Origin: DASZPL01 sp035550315
Lineage (GTDB): Bacteria > Actinomycetota > Actinomycetes > JAFAQI01
Length of the DNA: 64,000 bases
Assembly: GCA_035550315.1 (NCBI GenBank)
Contig: DASZPL010000098.1
Location: 1-64,000 of the forward strand
Direction of reading: 5' to 3'
The position numbers and the translations under genes are program-made. This document shows positions 25,340 through 35,942 of this stretch, piece after piece (within the stretch, counting starts at the first letter, position 1; each line of letters opens with the position of its first letter). The notes beneath the pieces are model-generated. The model was not told the origin of the DNA, made no database searches, and saw only the letters and a program-made list of their open reading frames with translations.

Positions 25340-26305
25340 TCAGGCGCTGGCGGTGATCCAGCGGCGGGGGTTGTCGATCATCATGGTCTCGATCTGCTCG
25401 TCGCTGACGCCGCGCTCGCGCAACGCCGGCAGCACGTCGTTCGTGACGTGCAGGTAGTGCCAGTTCGGTGACATCGGGGCGAAAGCGGGATCGATCCAGT
25501 CGATGTAGCAGGCGGCGTCGTGCGCGAGCAGCATCTGCTCGGCAAACCCGCGGCGGCACATCTCCGCGACCGTCTCGACGCGTTGCTCGAACGGCAGATA
25601 CACGTCGATGCCGAAGCGGTCCATGCCGAGGAAGTAGCCGCGCTCGCCGAGTTCGGTGAGATGGTCGACGTCTGCGCTGTCACCGCAATGGGCCAGCATC
25701 ACGTGCTTCGGGTCGACCCCGGTTTCCCGGATCACGGCATCGACGTCGAGTCCGCGTCGCTCCCGGGAATCGGTGTGCACCATGATCGGCGCGCCGGTCT
25801 GCTGGTGGGCGCCGATCACGGCGCGCAGCACCCGCTCGACACCCTCAACCATGCCCCGAGCGTCGACCGCGCACTTGAGGAAGGCGGCTCGTACGCCGGT
25901 GCCCGCGATCCCTTCCGTCAGGTCGCGGACGAACAGCGGGACCATCGGCTCCGGAAGGTCGAGCCCGAAGATCGGGCCACGCATCCGGAAGAAGCTCGGC
26001 ACCTCGTCGTAGGTATAGACGCCGGTCGCGACGACGATGTTGAGGTCGACCTGGGCCGCGATCCGCACGATTCGCGGGATGTAGCGGCCGAGTCCTACGA
26101 CCGTCGGATCGAAGATCGTGTCGATGCCGTTGGCCTTCAGCGCGGTGAGCTTCTCGATCGCCTCGGCGACCCGCCGCTCCTCGTCCCACTCGTCCGGGTA
26201 GTTCTGTTGCACGTCCGGGGTGAGCACGAAGACGTGTTCATGGCACAAGGTGCGGCCGAGGGCACCGGAATCGACGGTGCCCCCGGCCGTGGGGATCTCG
26301 GTCAA
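25340..26305 (-). CDS. Phosphotriesterase-family metal hydrolase
   Basis: 321 residues from a TTG start directly after the satP stop. The amidohydrolase metal ligands are in place: CHEHVFV (first His pair), FLKCAVD (Lys that is carbamylated in the family), MVHTDSRERRG, LAHCGDS and LAHDAA (final Asp). Members include PTE, PTE-related proteins and quorum-quenching or other lactonases. The substrate is unknown. Being third in a run with acs and satP hints at a role in ester or lactone hydrolysis feeding acetate metabolism, which is only a guess. Confidence 0.88.
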   Translation of the reverse strand: MTEIPTAGGTVDSGALGRTLCHEHVFVLTPDVQQNYPDEWDEERRVAEAIEKLTALKANGIDTIFDPTVVGLGRYIPRIVRIAAQVDLNIVVATGVYTYDEVPSFFRMRGPIFGLDLPEPMVPLFVRDLTEGIAGTGVRAAFLKCAVDARGMVEGVERVLRAVIGAHQQTGAPIMVHTDSRERRGLDVDAVIRETGVDPKHVMLAHCGDSADVDHLTELGERGYFLGMDRFGIDVYLPFEQRVETVAEMCRRGFAEQMLLAHDAACYIDWIDPAFAPMSPNWHYLHVTNDVLPALRERGVSDEQIETMMIDNPRRWITASA

Positions 26306-26917
26306 TCAGCGAGCCAATGGCATGGTCGGTAGGACCGTCTTGCCGAAGGTCGAGTTCGTGACGCCCGCGAACGACGCGTACCAAGCCGCCGCCGCCGTCG
26401 CGACTCCGACCCAGCCGCCGGCGTGGTTCAGGCTGGAGCTGGAGTGGTAGGCACCGATGGTCAGCAGCACGTAGGTGACGGTCAGCAGCACGAACACGAG
26501 GAGTACGGCGCCGCTCACCCGCATCGCGGCGATCGTCATGTAGAAGGTGAAGATCGCCCAGGCGAGCAGGAACGTGCCGACGATCACGGGGATCTCGCCC
26601 GCCTCCGAGCTGGGGATGCTGGGGATGATGTGCACGCTCAAGTACCAGTAAGCGATCCAGAACGCGCCGTACGACGAGAACGCCAGCGCGCCGAACGTGT
26701 TGCCGCGCTTGAACTCCCACATGCCGGCGAGTAGCTGCGCGCCGCCGCCGTAAGCGAGCGCAAGGGCGACGGCACCGGCGACCGCCGTGGGCCAGATCGT
26801 GGTGTTGGAGATGCTGAGGACGAACGTGGTCATCGCGAATCCGGCGAGACCGAGCGGAGCCGGGTCGGCGATGATCGACGAGGGTGGGACAGGACGTTCG
26901 CTTACCTGATCTGACAT
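26306..26917 (-). CDS. satP: Acetate/succinate uptake transporter, GPR1/FUN34/SatP family
   Basis: 203 residues with six hydrophobic segments and the family signature DPAPLGLAGFAMTTFVLS near the N-terminus. The family forms channels or symporters for acetate and related short acids. The start ATG is 3 bases after the acs stop, and its ribosome-binding site (GGAGGAG) is made by the last acs codons. Genes acs and satP together import and activate acetate. Confidence 0.93.
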   Translation of the reverse strand: MSDQVSERPVPPSSIIADPAPLGLAGFAMTTFVLSISNTTIWPTAVAGAVALALAYGGGAQLLAGMWEFKRGNTFGALAFSSYGAFWIAYWYLSVHIIPSIPSSEAGEIPVIVGTFLLAWAIFTFYMTIAAMRVSGAVLLVFVLLTVTYVLLTIGAYHSSSSLNHAGGWVGVATAAAAWYASFAGVTNSTFGKTVLPTMPLAR

Positions 26918-26920
26918 GCG

Positions 26921-28891
<1,971 letters not shown>

Positions 28892-28936
28892 TCAGCGGCC
28901 CCTTCCGCAGTGGACGTGATCACATCCTCTTACCAA

Positions 28937-28950
28937 GGTCAAGATTGACC
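28937..28950. promoter_or_regulatory. Palindrome upstream of acs, possible operator or -35 region
   Basis: GGTCAAGATTGACC is a perfect palindrome with a 2-base centre, 46 bases upstream of the acs start. On the minus strand it includes TTGACC, which could be a -35 box. I cannot tell operator from promoter. Confidence 0.3.
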
Positions 28951-29008
28951 ACTATTTGTTGATCATGTCATCTCGCGTCACGATGCGACGCAAACCAGGG
29001 TGGCGAAA

Positions 29009-29647
29009 CTAGTTCGAGGAATCCCATCGCCGGCCGGCGCGCACTGCATCCAGGCCCTGCCAGATCACGTCCATCACATGCCGCGTCAGGTTGTCGACCG
29101 ACCCGACCGGTGGCTCGATCCGGGCGGCCAGCCGCTCGGTGGCGCCGACGATGATCTCGGCGTAGAGCCGGGCGGTCTCGCCGGAGGCCGCGGGCGCTTC
29201 CGGTTGCAGCAACCCGGCGATCAGCTCGGCTTGCCGGTCGCGGATCCGGTCCAGTGCGGCACCGGCTTGGGACCCCGGCGTCGCGGCGTCGGCAAGCAGC
29301 GCGTGCCACGCCGATCGGCGGTCGTCGATGAAACCGAAGTAGGCGCGCAGGCCGCAGGCGAGGGCGGTCTCGGCGTCCGGAGCTTCGGCGACTGCCGCCA
29401 GCACCGTGTCCGCCAAGACTTGGCCGGCCTGCTCGACCACCGCCGCGACCAAGCCGTCCTTCGAGCCGAAGTGGTCGTAGAGCAACGGCTTGGTGACACC
29501 GGCGCGTTCGGCGATCTCGTCCATCGAGACCGCGCGGATGCCGCGCTCGGCGAACACGGCCTCCGCCACCGCCAGCAGCTGCTGCGCGCGGTCCGCGCGG
29601 CTGAGCCGCCGGCGGGTGGTGGACGTCACAGCCTTGGCCACGGGCAA
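29009..29647 (-). CDS. TetR-family repressor, probable regulator of the divergent BVMO/wax-synthase operon
   Basis: 212 residues from a TTG start (a GTG two codons on is possible). The N-terminal HTH is typical of TetR: FAERGIRAVSMDEIAERAGV followed by TKPLLYDHFGSKDGLVAAVV. The C-terminal ligand-binding domain is variable and gives no clue to the inducer. Only 41 bases separate its start from that of the BVMO gene, and a palindrome sits in the middle, so it very likely represses both genes until a substrate binds. Confidence 0.9.
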   Translation of the reverse strand: MPVAKAVTSTTRRRLSRADRAQQLLAVAEAVFAERGIRAVSMDEIAERAGVTKPLLYDHFGSKDGLVAAVVEQAGQVLADTVLAAVAEAPDAETALACGLRAYFGFIDDRRSAWHALLADAATPGSQAGAALDRIRDRQAELIAGLLQPEAPAASGETARLYAEIIVGATERLAARIEPPVGSVDNLTRHVMDVIWQGLDAVRAGRRWDSSN

Positions 29648-29666
29648 CTACTTTACAGGCAGTAGG

Positions 29667-29679
29667 TTACTAGTAGTAA
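29667..29679. promoter_or_regulatory. Probable TetR operator between divergent genes
   Basis: TTACTAGTAGTAA is a perfect palindrome (6-base arms, central G) in an unusually AT-rich 41-base gap between the TetR start (29647) and the BVMO start (29689). Direct TAGTA/AGTAA-like steps continue on both sides. The size and place fit a TetR-family operator overlapping both promoters. Confidence 0.65.
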
Positions 29680-29688
29680 GTTAATAGT

Positions 29689-31203
29689 ATGACCGAGTTG
29701 CCTCAGCACGTCGAGACCGTGATCGTCGGCGCCGGGTTCGCCGGACTTTGCGCCGCCATCAAGCTGGACGAAGCCGGCCGAGGCAACTACGTCGTGCTGG
29801 AACGCGCGCCAGACGTCGGCGGCACCTGGCAGGCGAACAGCTACCCCGGCTGCGCCTGCGACGTGCCGAGCCACCTCTACTCGTTCTCGTTCGCGCCGAA
29901 CCCCGACTGGAGGCATGCCTTTTCGCGGCAGCCGCAGATCTTGGACTACCTGCGTGGCGTCGCGCGCGACTTCGGCGTACTGCCGAAGGTCCGCCTCAAC
30001 ACCACGGTCACCGCCGCCGGCTGGGACGAGCCGACCGGCCGCTGGCAGGTGGAGACCTCCGCCGGCTCCCTTACGGCGGACTACCTGGTGCTCGGCGCCG
30101 GCGGACTGTCCGATCCGGCGATTCCCGACATCCCCGGGCTGGCTGGCTTCGCCGGCACGACGTTCCACTCCGCCACCTGGCGGCACGACCACGACCTGAC
30201 AGGGGAGCGGGTCGCCGTCATCGGCACCGGGGCGTCGGCGATCCAGTTCGTGCCGCACGTGCAGCGGGCGGCCGCCCACCTCACCGTCTTCCAGCGCACC
30301 GCCCCGTGGGTGCTGCCGCGCCGCGACCGCGCCTATCGTGGCTGGGAGCGCCGGGTCAACCGGCTCTTCCCGGGAGTGCAGCGCGCGATCCGGCTGCGGA
30401 TGTACCTGCTGCGGGAGATGTGGCTAATCGGCTTCGCGCTGCGTCCCTCACTGCTGCAGTACGGCGAGAAGCTGGCGTTGCAGCACCTGCACCGGCAGGT
30501 GCCGGATCCCGCGCTGCGCGCAAAGCTGACGCCGAACTTCCGGCTCGGTTGCAAGCGGGTGCTGCTGAGCAACGACTACTACCCGGCGCTGTCGCAGCCG
30601 AATGTCAGCGTCGAGACCGACCGGATCGTTGAGATCCTGCCCCACGCCGTCGTCACCGAGGGCGCCGATGGCAGCCGGCAGGAGCACCCGGTCGACACCA
30701 TCATCTTCGGCACTGGCTTCCACGTGACCGATCCGCCGGTCGCTGCGCACGTGCGCGGTCGTGACGGTCGGAGCCTCGCTGAGCATTGGCGGGACGGCGG
30801 GATGGCCGCGCTTCATGGCACCACGATCTCGGGCTTTCCGAACCTGTTCATGCTGGTCGGTCCCAACACCGGGCTCGGCCACAACTCGATCGTGTTGATG
30901 ATCGAGGCGCAGGTGCGTTACATGATTGACCTGCTCGACCAGATGCGGAGGCGCGGCATCGACCAGGTCGAGCCGACCCGCTCCGCGCAGCAGGCCTACA
31001 ACGACCGGCTGCAGCACCAACTTGCCGGCACGGTGTGGAACACCGGTGGTTGCCAGAGCTGGTACCTCGACGCCAACGGTCGCAACACCACCCTGTGGCC
31101 GACGTTCACGTTCGAGTTCATGCGAGAGTTGCGGCGCGCGGACCTAACCGAGTACGCCGTGCACGCGGGTGCTCCCCGGCGGGAGGCGCTCCCCGTCGGG
31201 TAG
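29689..31203 (+). CDS. Flavin-containing monooxygenase, Baeyer-Villiger type
   Basis: 504 residues. FAD motif VIVGAGFAGLCAA is near residue 12, then DVGGTWQANSYPGCACDVPS, the BVMO-like fingerprint FAGTTFHSATWRHD, the NADPH motif VIGTGASAIQFVP, and IIFGTGFHVTD. Such enzymes insert oxygen next to a ketone to make an ester or lactone. It is under the divergent TetR repressor and is followed 10 bases later by a wax-ester-synthase gene, suggesting a ketone- or lipid-modifying operon. Substrate unknown. Confidence 0.9.
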   Translation: MTELPQHVETVIVGAGFAGLCAAIKLDEAGRGNYVVLERAPDVGGTWQANSYPGCACDVPSHLYSFSFAPNPDWRHAFSRQPQILDYLRGVARDFGVLPKVRLNTTVTAAGWDEPTGRWQVETSAGSLTADYLVLGAGGLSDPAIPDIPGLAGFAGTTFHSATWRHDHDLTGERVAVIGTGASAIQFVPHVQRAAAHLTVFQRTAPWVLPRRDRAYRGWERRVNRLFPGVQRAIRLRMYLLREMWLIGFALRPSLLQYGEKLALQHLHRQVPDPALRAKLTPNFRLGCKRVLLSNDYYPALSQPNVSVETDRIVEILPHAVVTEGADGSRQEHPVDTIIFGTGFHVTDPPVAAHVRGRDGRSLAEHWRDGGMAALHGTTISGFPNLFMLVGPNTGLGHNSIVLMIEAQVRYMIDLLDQMRRRGIDQVEPTRSAQQAYNDRLQHQLAGTVWNTGGCQSWYLDANGRNTTLWPTFTFEFMRELRRADLTEYAVHAGAPRREALPVG

Positions 31204-31213
31204 GAGGGGTCAC

Positions 31214-32584
31214 ATGCCGGTGATGTCGCCGCTGGATGCGGTGTTCCTGATCCCCGAGACGCGCGAGCAGCCGATGCACGTCGGCAGCCTCGAGCTGTTC
31301 ACGACGCCGGAGGGCGCCGGCCGCGACTTCCTCGCCGACCTTTACCAGCGGCTGCTCGCCATCGACGAGATCGCGCCGTTGTTTCGCAAGCGACCGCACC
31401 GGTCTCTCGCGACCCTCGGCCAGTGGACCTGGCAGTACGACGACGCCGTCGACCTCGAGCACCACGTCCGCCATTCGGCGCTGCCGCGACCGGGACGCGT
31501 CCGGGAGCTGCTGGCGTTGGTGTCGCGGCTGCACGGCTCGCTGCTCGACCGGCGGCGGCCGCTGTGGGAGATGCACCTGATCGAGGGGCTGAGCGACGGC
31601 CGGTTCGCGATCTACTTCAAGGTTCATCACGCACTGCTCGACGGCGTGGCCGGGCTCCGGCTGCTGCAGCACGTGCTCACCGAAGACGCCGACGACCGGG
31701 CGCTGCGGGCGCCGTACCTGCCGCTGCCGTCGACCGGCGACCGCGAGAAGACCGACGGCAATCCGCTGAGCAGCGTCGCCGGCCTCGCCACGACCGCAAT
31801 CCGCGAGGTCACCTCGCTGCCGCCGGCGGCGTTGCACCTCGGGCAGCGACTGCTCCACGAGCAGGCGGCCGCGCTGCCGAGCCTCGCGCCGCGCACGATC
31901 CTCAACGACAGCATCACCGGCGCGCGCCGGTTCGCGGCGCAGTCGTGGCAGCTGAGCCGGCTGCGAGCAGCGGCCGGCCGCACCGGCGCGACGCTCAACG
32001 ACATCGTCCTCGCGATGTGCGCCGGCGCGCTGCGGCGCTACCTCGACGAGCTCGACGCACTGCCGGACAGCCCGCTCGTGGCGATGGTGCCGGTCTCGCT
32101 TCGCGAGGTCGGGGCCGAGGCCGTGTCGGGCAACGCCGTCGGCCTGATCCTGTGCAACCTTGCGACCGACGAGCCCGACCCGCATCGCCGGCTCGAGGCG
32201 ATCCAGCGGTCGACCCGGCAGGGCAAGCAGATGCTCGCCGGCATGAGTCGGCTGCAGATCACGGCCATGTCCGCGCTGGCGATGGCGCCGCTCGCGCTCG
32301 GCATGGTCCCTGGCGCGCACCGGCTCGTGCCGCTGCCGTTCAACCTGATCATCTCGAACGTCCCAGGGCCGCGCCGGCCACTGTGGATGTGCGGCGCGCA
32401 GCTCGAGGCGTTCTATCCGCTGTCGATCCCGACGAACGGGCAGGCGCTCAACATCACCGTGACCAGCTACGCCGACCACATGGAGTTCGGCCTGACCGGG
32501 TGCCGGCGCACGATGCCGCACCTGCAGCACCTGCTGGCGCACCTCGAGACCTCGCTCGCCGAGTTGGAGCCCAGCGAGAACTGA
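31214..32584 (+). CDS. Wax ester synthase/diacylglycerol acyltransferase (WS/DGAT)
   Basis: 456 residues from an ATG with GGAGGGG just upstream; the longer frame from 31169 overlaps the BVMO gene and is rejected. The active-site motif is HHALLDG near residue 138, and the family motifs VPVSLR and NLIISNVPGPRRPLW are present. WS/DGAT enzymes esterify fatty alcohols or diacylglycerol with acyl-CoA, making wax esters or triacylglycerol stores at the membrane. It is co-transcribed with the BVMO. Confidence 0.93.
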   Translation: MPVMSPLDAVFLIPETREQPMHVGSLELFTTPEGAGRDFLADLYQRLLAIDEIAPLFRKRPHRSLATLGQWTWQYDDAVDLEHHVRHSALPRPGRVRELLALVSRLHGSLLDRRRPLWEMHLIEGLSDGRFAIYFKVHHALLDGVAGLRLLQHVLTEDADDRALRAPYLPLPSTGDREKTDGNPLSSVAGLATTAIREVTSLPPAALHLGQRLLHEQAAALPSLAPRTILNDSITGARRFAAQSWQLSRLRAAAGRTGATLNDIVLAMCAGALRRYLDELDALPDSPLVAMVPVSLREVGAEAVSGNAVGLILCNLATDEPDPHRRLEAIQRSTRQGKQMLAGMSRLQITAMSALAMAPLALGMVPGAHRLVPLPFNLIISNVPGPRRPLWMCGAQLEAFYPLSIPTNGQALNITVTSYADHMEFGLTGCRRTMPHLQHLLAHLETSLAELEPSEN

Positions 32585-32647
32585 ACCGCCGCGGTCGTTC
32601 CCGACGTACCGTTCCGAGGAGACGGTCCACGAGCGATGGGATGACTG

Positions 32648-33082
32648 ATGCGGATCTTCGCCCCGCGCGTCCAGCCGGTCCGGTTGGCTGCGGTCCTGTT
32701 GGTGGCGGCCGGAGCGGTCGCGGCATGCGGTGGCAGCAGCGGGAGCGGCAGCACCGGCGCCGCAACCAGCGGCAACACCGGGACCGCGACGGCTGCTGGG
32801 CCCCGTCACACCGTGACCGTGGTGGAGACCGAGTTCAAGCTGATGCTGAGCCGGACGTCGATGCCCGCCGGCACCTATACCTTCACCGCCCAGAACCACG
32901 GGTCGGCGGTGCACGCGCTCGAGATCAACGGGCCGGGCGTCGCCAACAAGAGCACCGCCGACATCTCGCCGGGGGAGTCGGCGTCGATCACGGTGACGCT
33001 GCAGAAGGGCAGCTACGACGTGTTCTGCCCGGTCGCCAACCACCAGATGCTGGGCATGGATGCTCACATCACGGTGACCTGA
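32648..33082 (+). CDS. Cupredoxin-like lipoprotein
   Basis: 144 residues. The N-terminal signal ends in a lipobox with Cys27 (GAVAACGG), followed by a Ser/Gly/Thr linker. The rest is a cupredoxin-like beta sandwich with possible copper ligands His (AVHALEI), Cys, His and Met (FCPVANHQMLGM). It probably sits on the outer face of the membrane and binds copper or carries electrons. It is first of a tight run with a membrane protein, an ECF sigma factor and an anti-sigma factor. Confidence 0.85.
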   Translation: MRIFAPRVQPVRLAAVLLVAAGAVAACGGSSGSGSTGAATSGNTGTATAAGPRHTVTVVETEFKLMLSRTSMPAGTYTFTAQNHGSAVHALEINGPGVANKSTADISPGESASITVTLQKGSYDVFCPVANHQMLGMDAHITVT

Positions 33083-33083
33083 C

Positions 33084-33518
33084 ATGTCCCGCCCGATGCA
33101 CATTGCGTTCGTCACGCTGCTGCGGCTCGGCGGCGCGGCGATGCTCGGTGCCACCGCCGGCATCCACCTGCTGCTCTACACCCAGGGCTACCGGACGGTG
33201 CCCAAGATCGGTGCGCTGTTCCTGCTCACCGGCGTCGTCGGGTCCGTGCTGTGCCTCGCCGTGCTGTTGCCGCGAGGCTGGCTCGGGTCGGCGGTCGCCC
33301 TGGCCGCGGCCGGCTTCGAGGTGGTCACGCTGGCGGCCATCCTGCTCAGCCTGGAGCGGTCCCGCGGCATCTTCAACTTCAAGGAGACCTGGCTGGCTCC
33401 GCACGTCACGCAGAGCATCTGGGTGGAGTGCATCGGCGCCGTGATCCTGACCATTCTCGCGATCGCCCTGTTGCCGCCGTTGAACCGACGACTCGTCGCA
33501 GCCGTACCAGGGGGGTGA
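33084..33518 (+). CDS. Four-helix membrane protein of unknown function
   Basis: 144 residues with about four membrane helices (around residues 10-30, 43-64, 68-90 and 115-133). It starts one base after the cupredoxin stop, so the two are co-translated. I do not recognise a named family. Its place between a copper-type lipoprotein and a sigma factor suggests an envelope or redox role. Confidence 0.75.
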   Translation: MSRPMHIAFVTLLRLGGAAMLGATAGIHLLLYTQGYRTVPKIGALFLLTGVVGSVLCLAVLLPRGWLGSAVALAAAGFEVVTLAAILLSLERSRGIFNFKETWLAPHVTQSIWVECIGAVILTILAIALLPPLNRRLVAAVPGG

Positions 33519-33526
33519 CCTGGGCG

Positions 33527-34042
33527 ATGGCCGAGACGGACGACGTAGCGCTGCGCGAGCTGTACGACGCGCACGCCGCCGCGCTGCTCGGCTACGCGAT
33601 CCGGCTGACGAACGGTGACCGCGGCCGCGCCGAGGACATCGTGCAGGAGACCCTGCTGCGGGCCTGGCGGAATCGCGACGCGCTGGACGAGAGCCGAGGG
33701 CCGCTGCGGCCGTGGCTGTTCACGGTGGCTCGGCGGATCGCAATCGACGCCTACCGGGCGCGCTCGGCTCGGCCCGCCGAGGTCGACGACTCGATCCTCG
33801 CGGTGGTGCCGGGCAGCGACGAGATCGACTCCGCGCTCGACCGGTTGATCATCGCCGATGCGCTCTCGGCCCTATCCGCTGAGCATCGCGCCGTGCTCGT
33901 CGAGACCTACTACCGCGGCCGCTCGGTGGCCGAAGCAGCGGCCGCGCTCGGCGTGCCGGCAGGCACGGTGAAGTCACGCGCGTTCTACGCGCTCCGAGCG
34001 ATGAAGCTGGCGCTCGCTGAACGGGGGGTCGTGACCACATGA
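33527..34042 (+). CDS. ECF-type RNA polymerase sigma factor
   Basis: 171 residues from an ATG behind a G-rich ribosome-binding site; a frame open from 33251 overlaps the membrane protein gene and is rejected. Sigma region 2 shows RAEDIVQETLLRAWRN and LFTVARRIAIDAYRAR; region 4 shows VAEAAAALGVPAGTVKSRAF. The stop overlaps the start of the anti-sigma gene by four bases (ATGA), the standard coupling for a sigma/anti-sigma pair. Confidence 0.93.
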   Translation: MAETDDVALRELYDAHAAALLGYAIRLTNGDRGRAEDIVQETLLRAWRNRDALDESRGPLRPWLFTVARRIAIDAYRARSARPAEVDDSILAVVPGSDEIDSALDRLIIADALSALSAEHRAVLVETYYRGRSVAEAAAALGVPAGTVKSRAFYALRAMKLALAERGVVTT

Positions 34043-34692
34043 GCGCGCCGCTCAACTGCCAGGACGCGAATATCGCGATCGGGGCCTACCTGCTCGGCGC
34101 GTTGGAACCCGACGAGCACGCCGCCGTCGAGGCGCACGTCGCCGACTGCCCGACCTGCCGGAGCACCGTCGACGAGCTCGCCGGCCTGCCGCCGCTGCTG
34201 TCGCGGCTGACCATCGACGATGTCGCGATGCCACTCCCGACGCCGTCGGAGGACCTGTTCGACCGGATGGCCGCCCAGGCCCGAGCAGAGACCGGCCAAC
34301 AGCGGCGGGCACACAGGGCCCGGCGCTGGCTCGCGGTCGCCGCGGCCGCGGTCGTGCTGGCAGGCGCCGGCGTCGGCGCATGGGTCGCGACCTCCGGCGG
34401 CGGCAATGGGCAGGTCGCAGTCACCGCCGGGTCGGTCCACATGGCGGTGGTCGCGAGCGAGCAGGCAAACGGCACCGCCTTCCACGTCATGGTGTCCGGG
34501 CTGCCGCCGGACGAGCACTGCCGGCTGGTGGCGGTCGCCGACGACGGCGAGCGCGAGCTGGCCGGGGCCTGGAACGCGACGTACGCCGGGCAGGCCCAGG
34601 TGACCGGCTCGACGACGATCCCACGCAGCGAACTGGCGTCGTTGGTGCTGCTCGGCAACGGCGGCACGCAGCTCGCCGAGCTCCCGCTATAA
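34039..34692 (+). CDS. Membrane anti-sigma factor with zinc-binding N-terminus (RskA-like)
   Basis: 217 residues. The zinc anti-sigma motif HxxxCxxC is His33, Cys37, Cys40 (HVADCPTC). A single membrane helix spans about residues 97-117 and is followed by an outside RskA-like C-terminal domain (FHVMVSGLPPDEHCRLVAV). It should hold the co-translated ECF sigma factor until an envelope signal triggers release. The upstream cupredoxin and membrane protein are likely targets or sensors. Confidence 0.9.
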   Translation: MSAPLNCQDANIAIGAYLLGALEPDEHAAVEAHVADCPTCRSTVDELAGLPPLLSRLTIDDVAMPLPTPSEDLFDRMAAQARAETGQQRRAHRARRWLAVAAAAVVLAGAGVGAWVATSGGGNGQVAVTAGSVHMAVVASEQANGTAFHVMVSGLPPDEHCRLVAVADDGERELAGAWNATYAGQAQVTGSTTIPRSELASLVLLGNGGTQLAELPL

Positions 34693-34805
34693 CCGCCGGC
34701 GTCTAACCGACTGGCCACAGTCGCACAAATCGGCACTCGACCGGTTCGGGTGCCAGCCTCCCGGGGCACGCCTCATCTGAGACGACCGGGCGCGCCGAGG
34801 ACGGA

Positions 34806-35228
34806 GTGCTAGTGGAGCAGGCCGCGCATCCCAGGCGCAGCCTAGGAAGCAACCGGGGTGACCAGGCGGGGCTCGTGCTCGAGCCGTCGCGCAGCGCACC
34901 GGCGCTGGCCCGCCGCGCGGTGCACGAGTTCGCCTACCAGCGGTTTTCGCAGGAGACCAGCGAGACCGCGGAACTGCTCACCTCGGAGTTGGTGACCAAC
35001 GCGGTGACCCACGGCTGGGGTCCGGTTACGGTGGCGGTCAGCGGCTCCGGCCGGCAACTGTCGGTGGCGGTGGGTGACGCCAACCCGGCACCGCCGGTGG
35101 TGCGGCCGGAAGAGCTGGAGGCGCTTGGCGGCCGTGGGCTTCGGCTGGTGGGATCGCTGGCGAAGGCGTGGGGCGTGACGGCGCGGGCGGACAGCGCCGG
35201 CAAAGAAATCTGGTTTCGGCTGGCGTAG
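34806..35228 (+). CDS. RsbW-like ATP-binding protein (HATPase_c serine kinase/anti-sigma type)
   Basis: 140 residues from GTG (a second GTG is two codons on). The N box is ELVTNAVTHG with Asn65, the G1 box DANPAPP, and the G2 box GGRGLRLV, all typical of the RsbW/SpoIIAB-like family that is very common in actinobacteria. It may bind a sigma factor or phosphorylate an anti-anti-sigma protein; no partner is adjacent. Its stop codon is 11 bases before the SOS palindrome. Confidence 0.85.
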   Translation: MLVEQAAHPRRSLGSNRGDQAGLVLEPSRSAPALARRAVHEFAYQRFSQETSETAELLTSELVTNAVTHGWGPVTVAVSGSGRQLSVAVGDANPAPPVVRPEELEALGGRGLRLVGSLAKAWGVTARADSAGKEIWFRLA

Positions 35229-35239
35229 TCGCCGGTCTT

Positions 35240-35271
35240 GACGAGTATCGAACATATGTTCGATACTCGTC
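35240..35271. promoter_or_regulatory. LexA (SOS) box within a 32-base perfect palindrome
   Basis: The core TCGAACATATGTTCGA at 35248-35263 matches the actinobacterial SOS box (TCGAAC, four bases, GTTCGA). The symmetry extends without mismatch over 32 bases, from 35240 to 35271. It lies 4 bases before the likely start of the imuA gene and should bind LexA, repressing the imuA-imuB-dnaE2 operon until DNA damage. Confidence 0.92.
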
Positions 35272-35275
35272 CATC

Positions 35276-35941
35276 ATGCCAGCCAGCGCCGCCGTCGTAC
35301 CCGCAGTCGCAACTGCGCCGGCGCTGCCGGTGGTCGAGGCGTTGCAGCCGGTGCTGCCCGCCGGGATCCGGCGGGGGAGCACGGTCGCCGTGTCCGGATC
35401 CATGTCGTTGCTGCTCGCCGTCGTCGCGGCGGCGACCGTGGAAGGGTCCTGGTGCGCGCTGGTCGGGATGCCGCCGATCGGCGCCGACGCGGCAGTCGAG
35501 CAAGGGGTGGTGCTGTCGCGGCTGCCGGTCGTGCCGGCGCCCGGCGACCGCTGGCCGACCGTGGTCGGGGCGCTGCTCGACGCCGTCGACGTCGTCATCG
35601 CCCGGCCGCCGACCCGGCTGTCCGACGGTGAGATCAGGCGGCTGGCCGCCCGCACCCGGGCGAGGGGGTCGGTGCTGGTGCCCTACCTCGACGCCGGCGC
35701 CCGTTGGCCGGGAGCGGACGTCCGGTTGTGCGCCGGGCGCCGGCACTGGAGCGGCATCGAGGCGGGGTACGGCCGGCTGCGCCGCCGCCGGTTGACCGTC
35801 ACCGCGGAGGGCCGGGGGACCGCGGCCCGTTCCCGCTCGGTGACGCTGTGGCTGCCGGCCGACGACGGCGGCTGCGCACCCGCGCTGGCGCCGGTGGCAC
35901 CGGACCGCCCGGCCGAGCTGACGGTCGCCCGGGCAGGGTGA
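35276..35941 (+). CDS. imuA: ImuA' mutasome accessory protein
   Basis: 221 residues from the ATG just after the SOS palindrome; a longer frame would translate through the operator and the previous gene. It resembles a RecA-like or SulA-like fold without Walker residues: GIRRGSTVAVSGSMSLLLAV corresponds to the P-loop region but lacks the GKS/T. It is placed exactly where ImuA' lies in mycobacterial imuA'-imuB operons. It works with ImuB and DnaE2 in translesion synthesis. Family call rests largely on operon position. Confidence 0.85.
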   Translation: MPASAAVVPAVATAPALPVVEALQPVLPAGIRRGSTVAVSGSMSLLLAVVAAATVEGSWCALVGMPPIGADAAVEQGVVLSRLPVVPAPGDRWPTVVGALLDAVDVVIARPPTRLSDGEIRRLAARTRARGSVLVPYLDAGARWPGADVRLCAGRRHWSGIEAGYGRLRRRRLTVTAEGRGTAARSRSVTLWLPADDGGCAPALAPVAPDRPAELTVARAG

Positions 35942-35942
35942 G

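Noticed and set aside
31118..33163. Minus-strand frame of 681 residues opposite the wax-synthase and cupredoxin genes
   Set aside because: Spans several real genes on the opposite strand and shows no domain.
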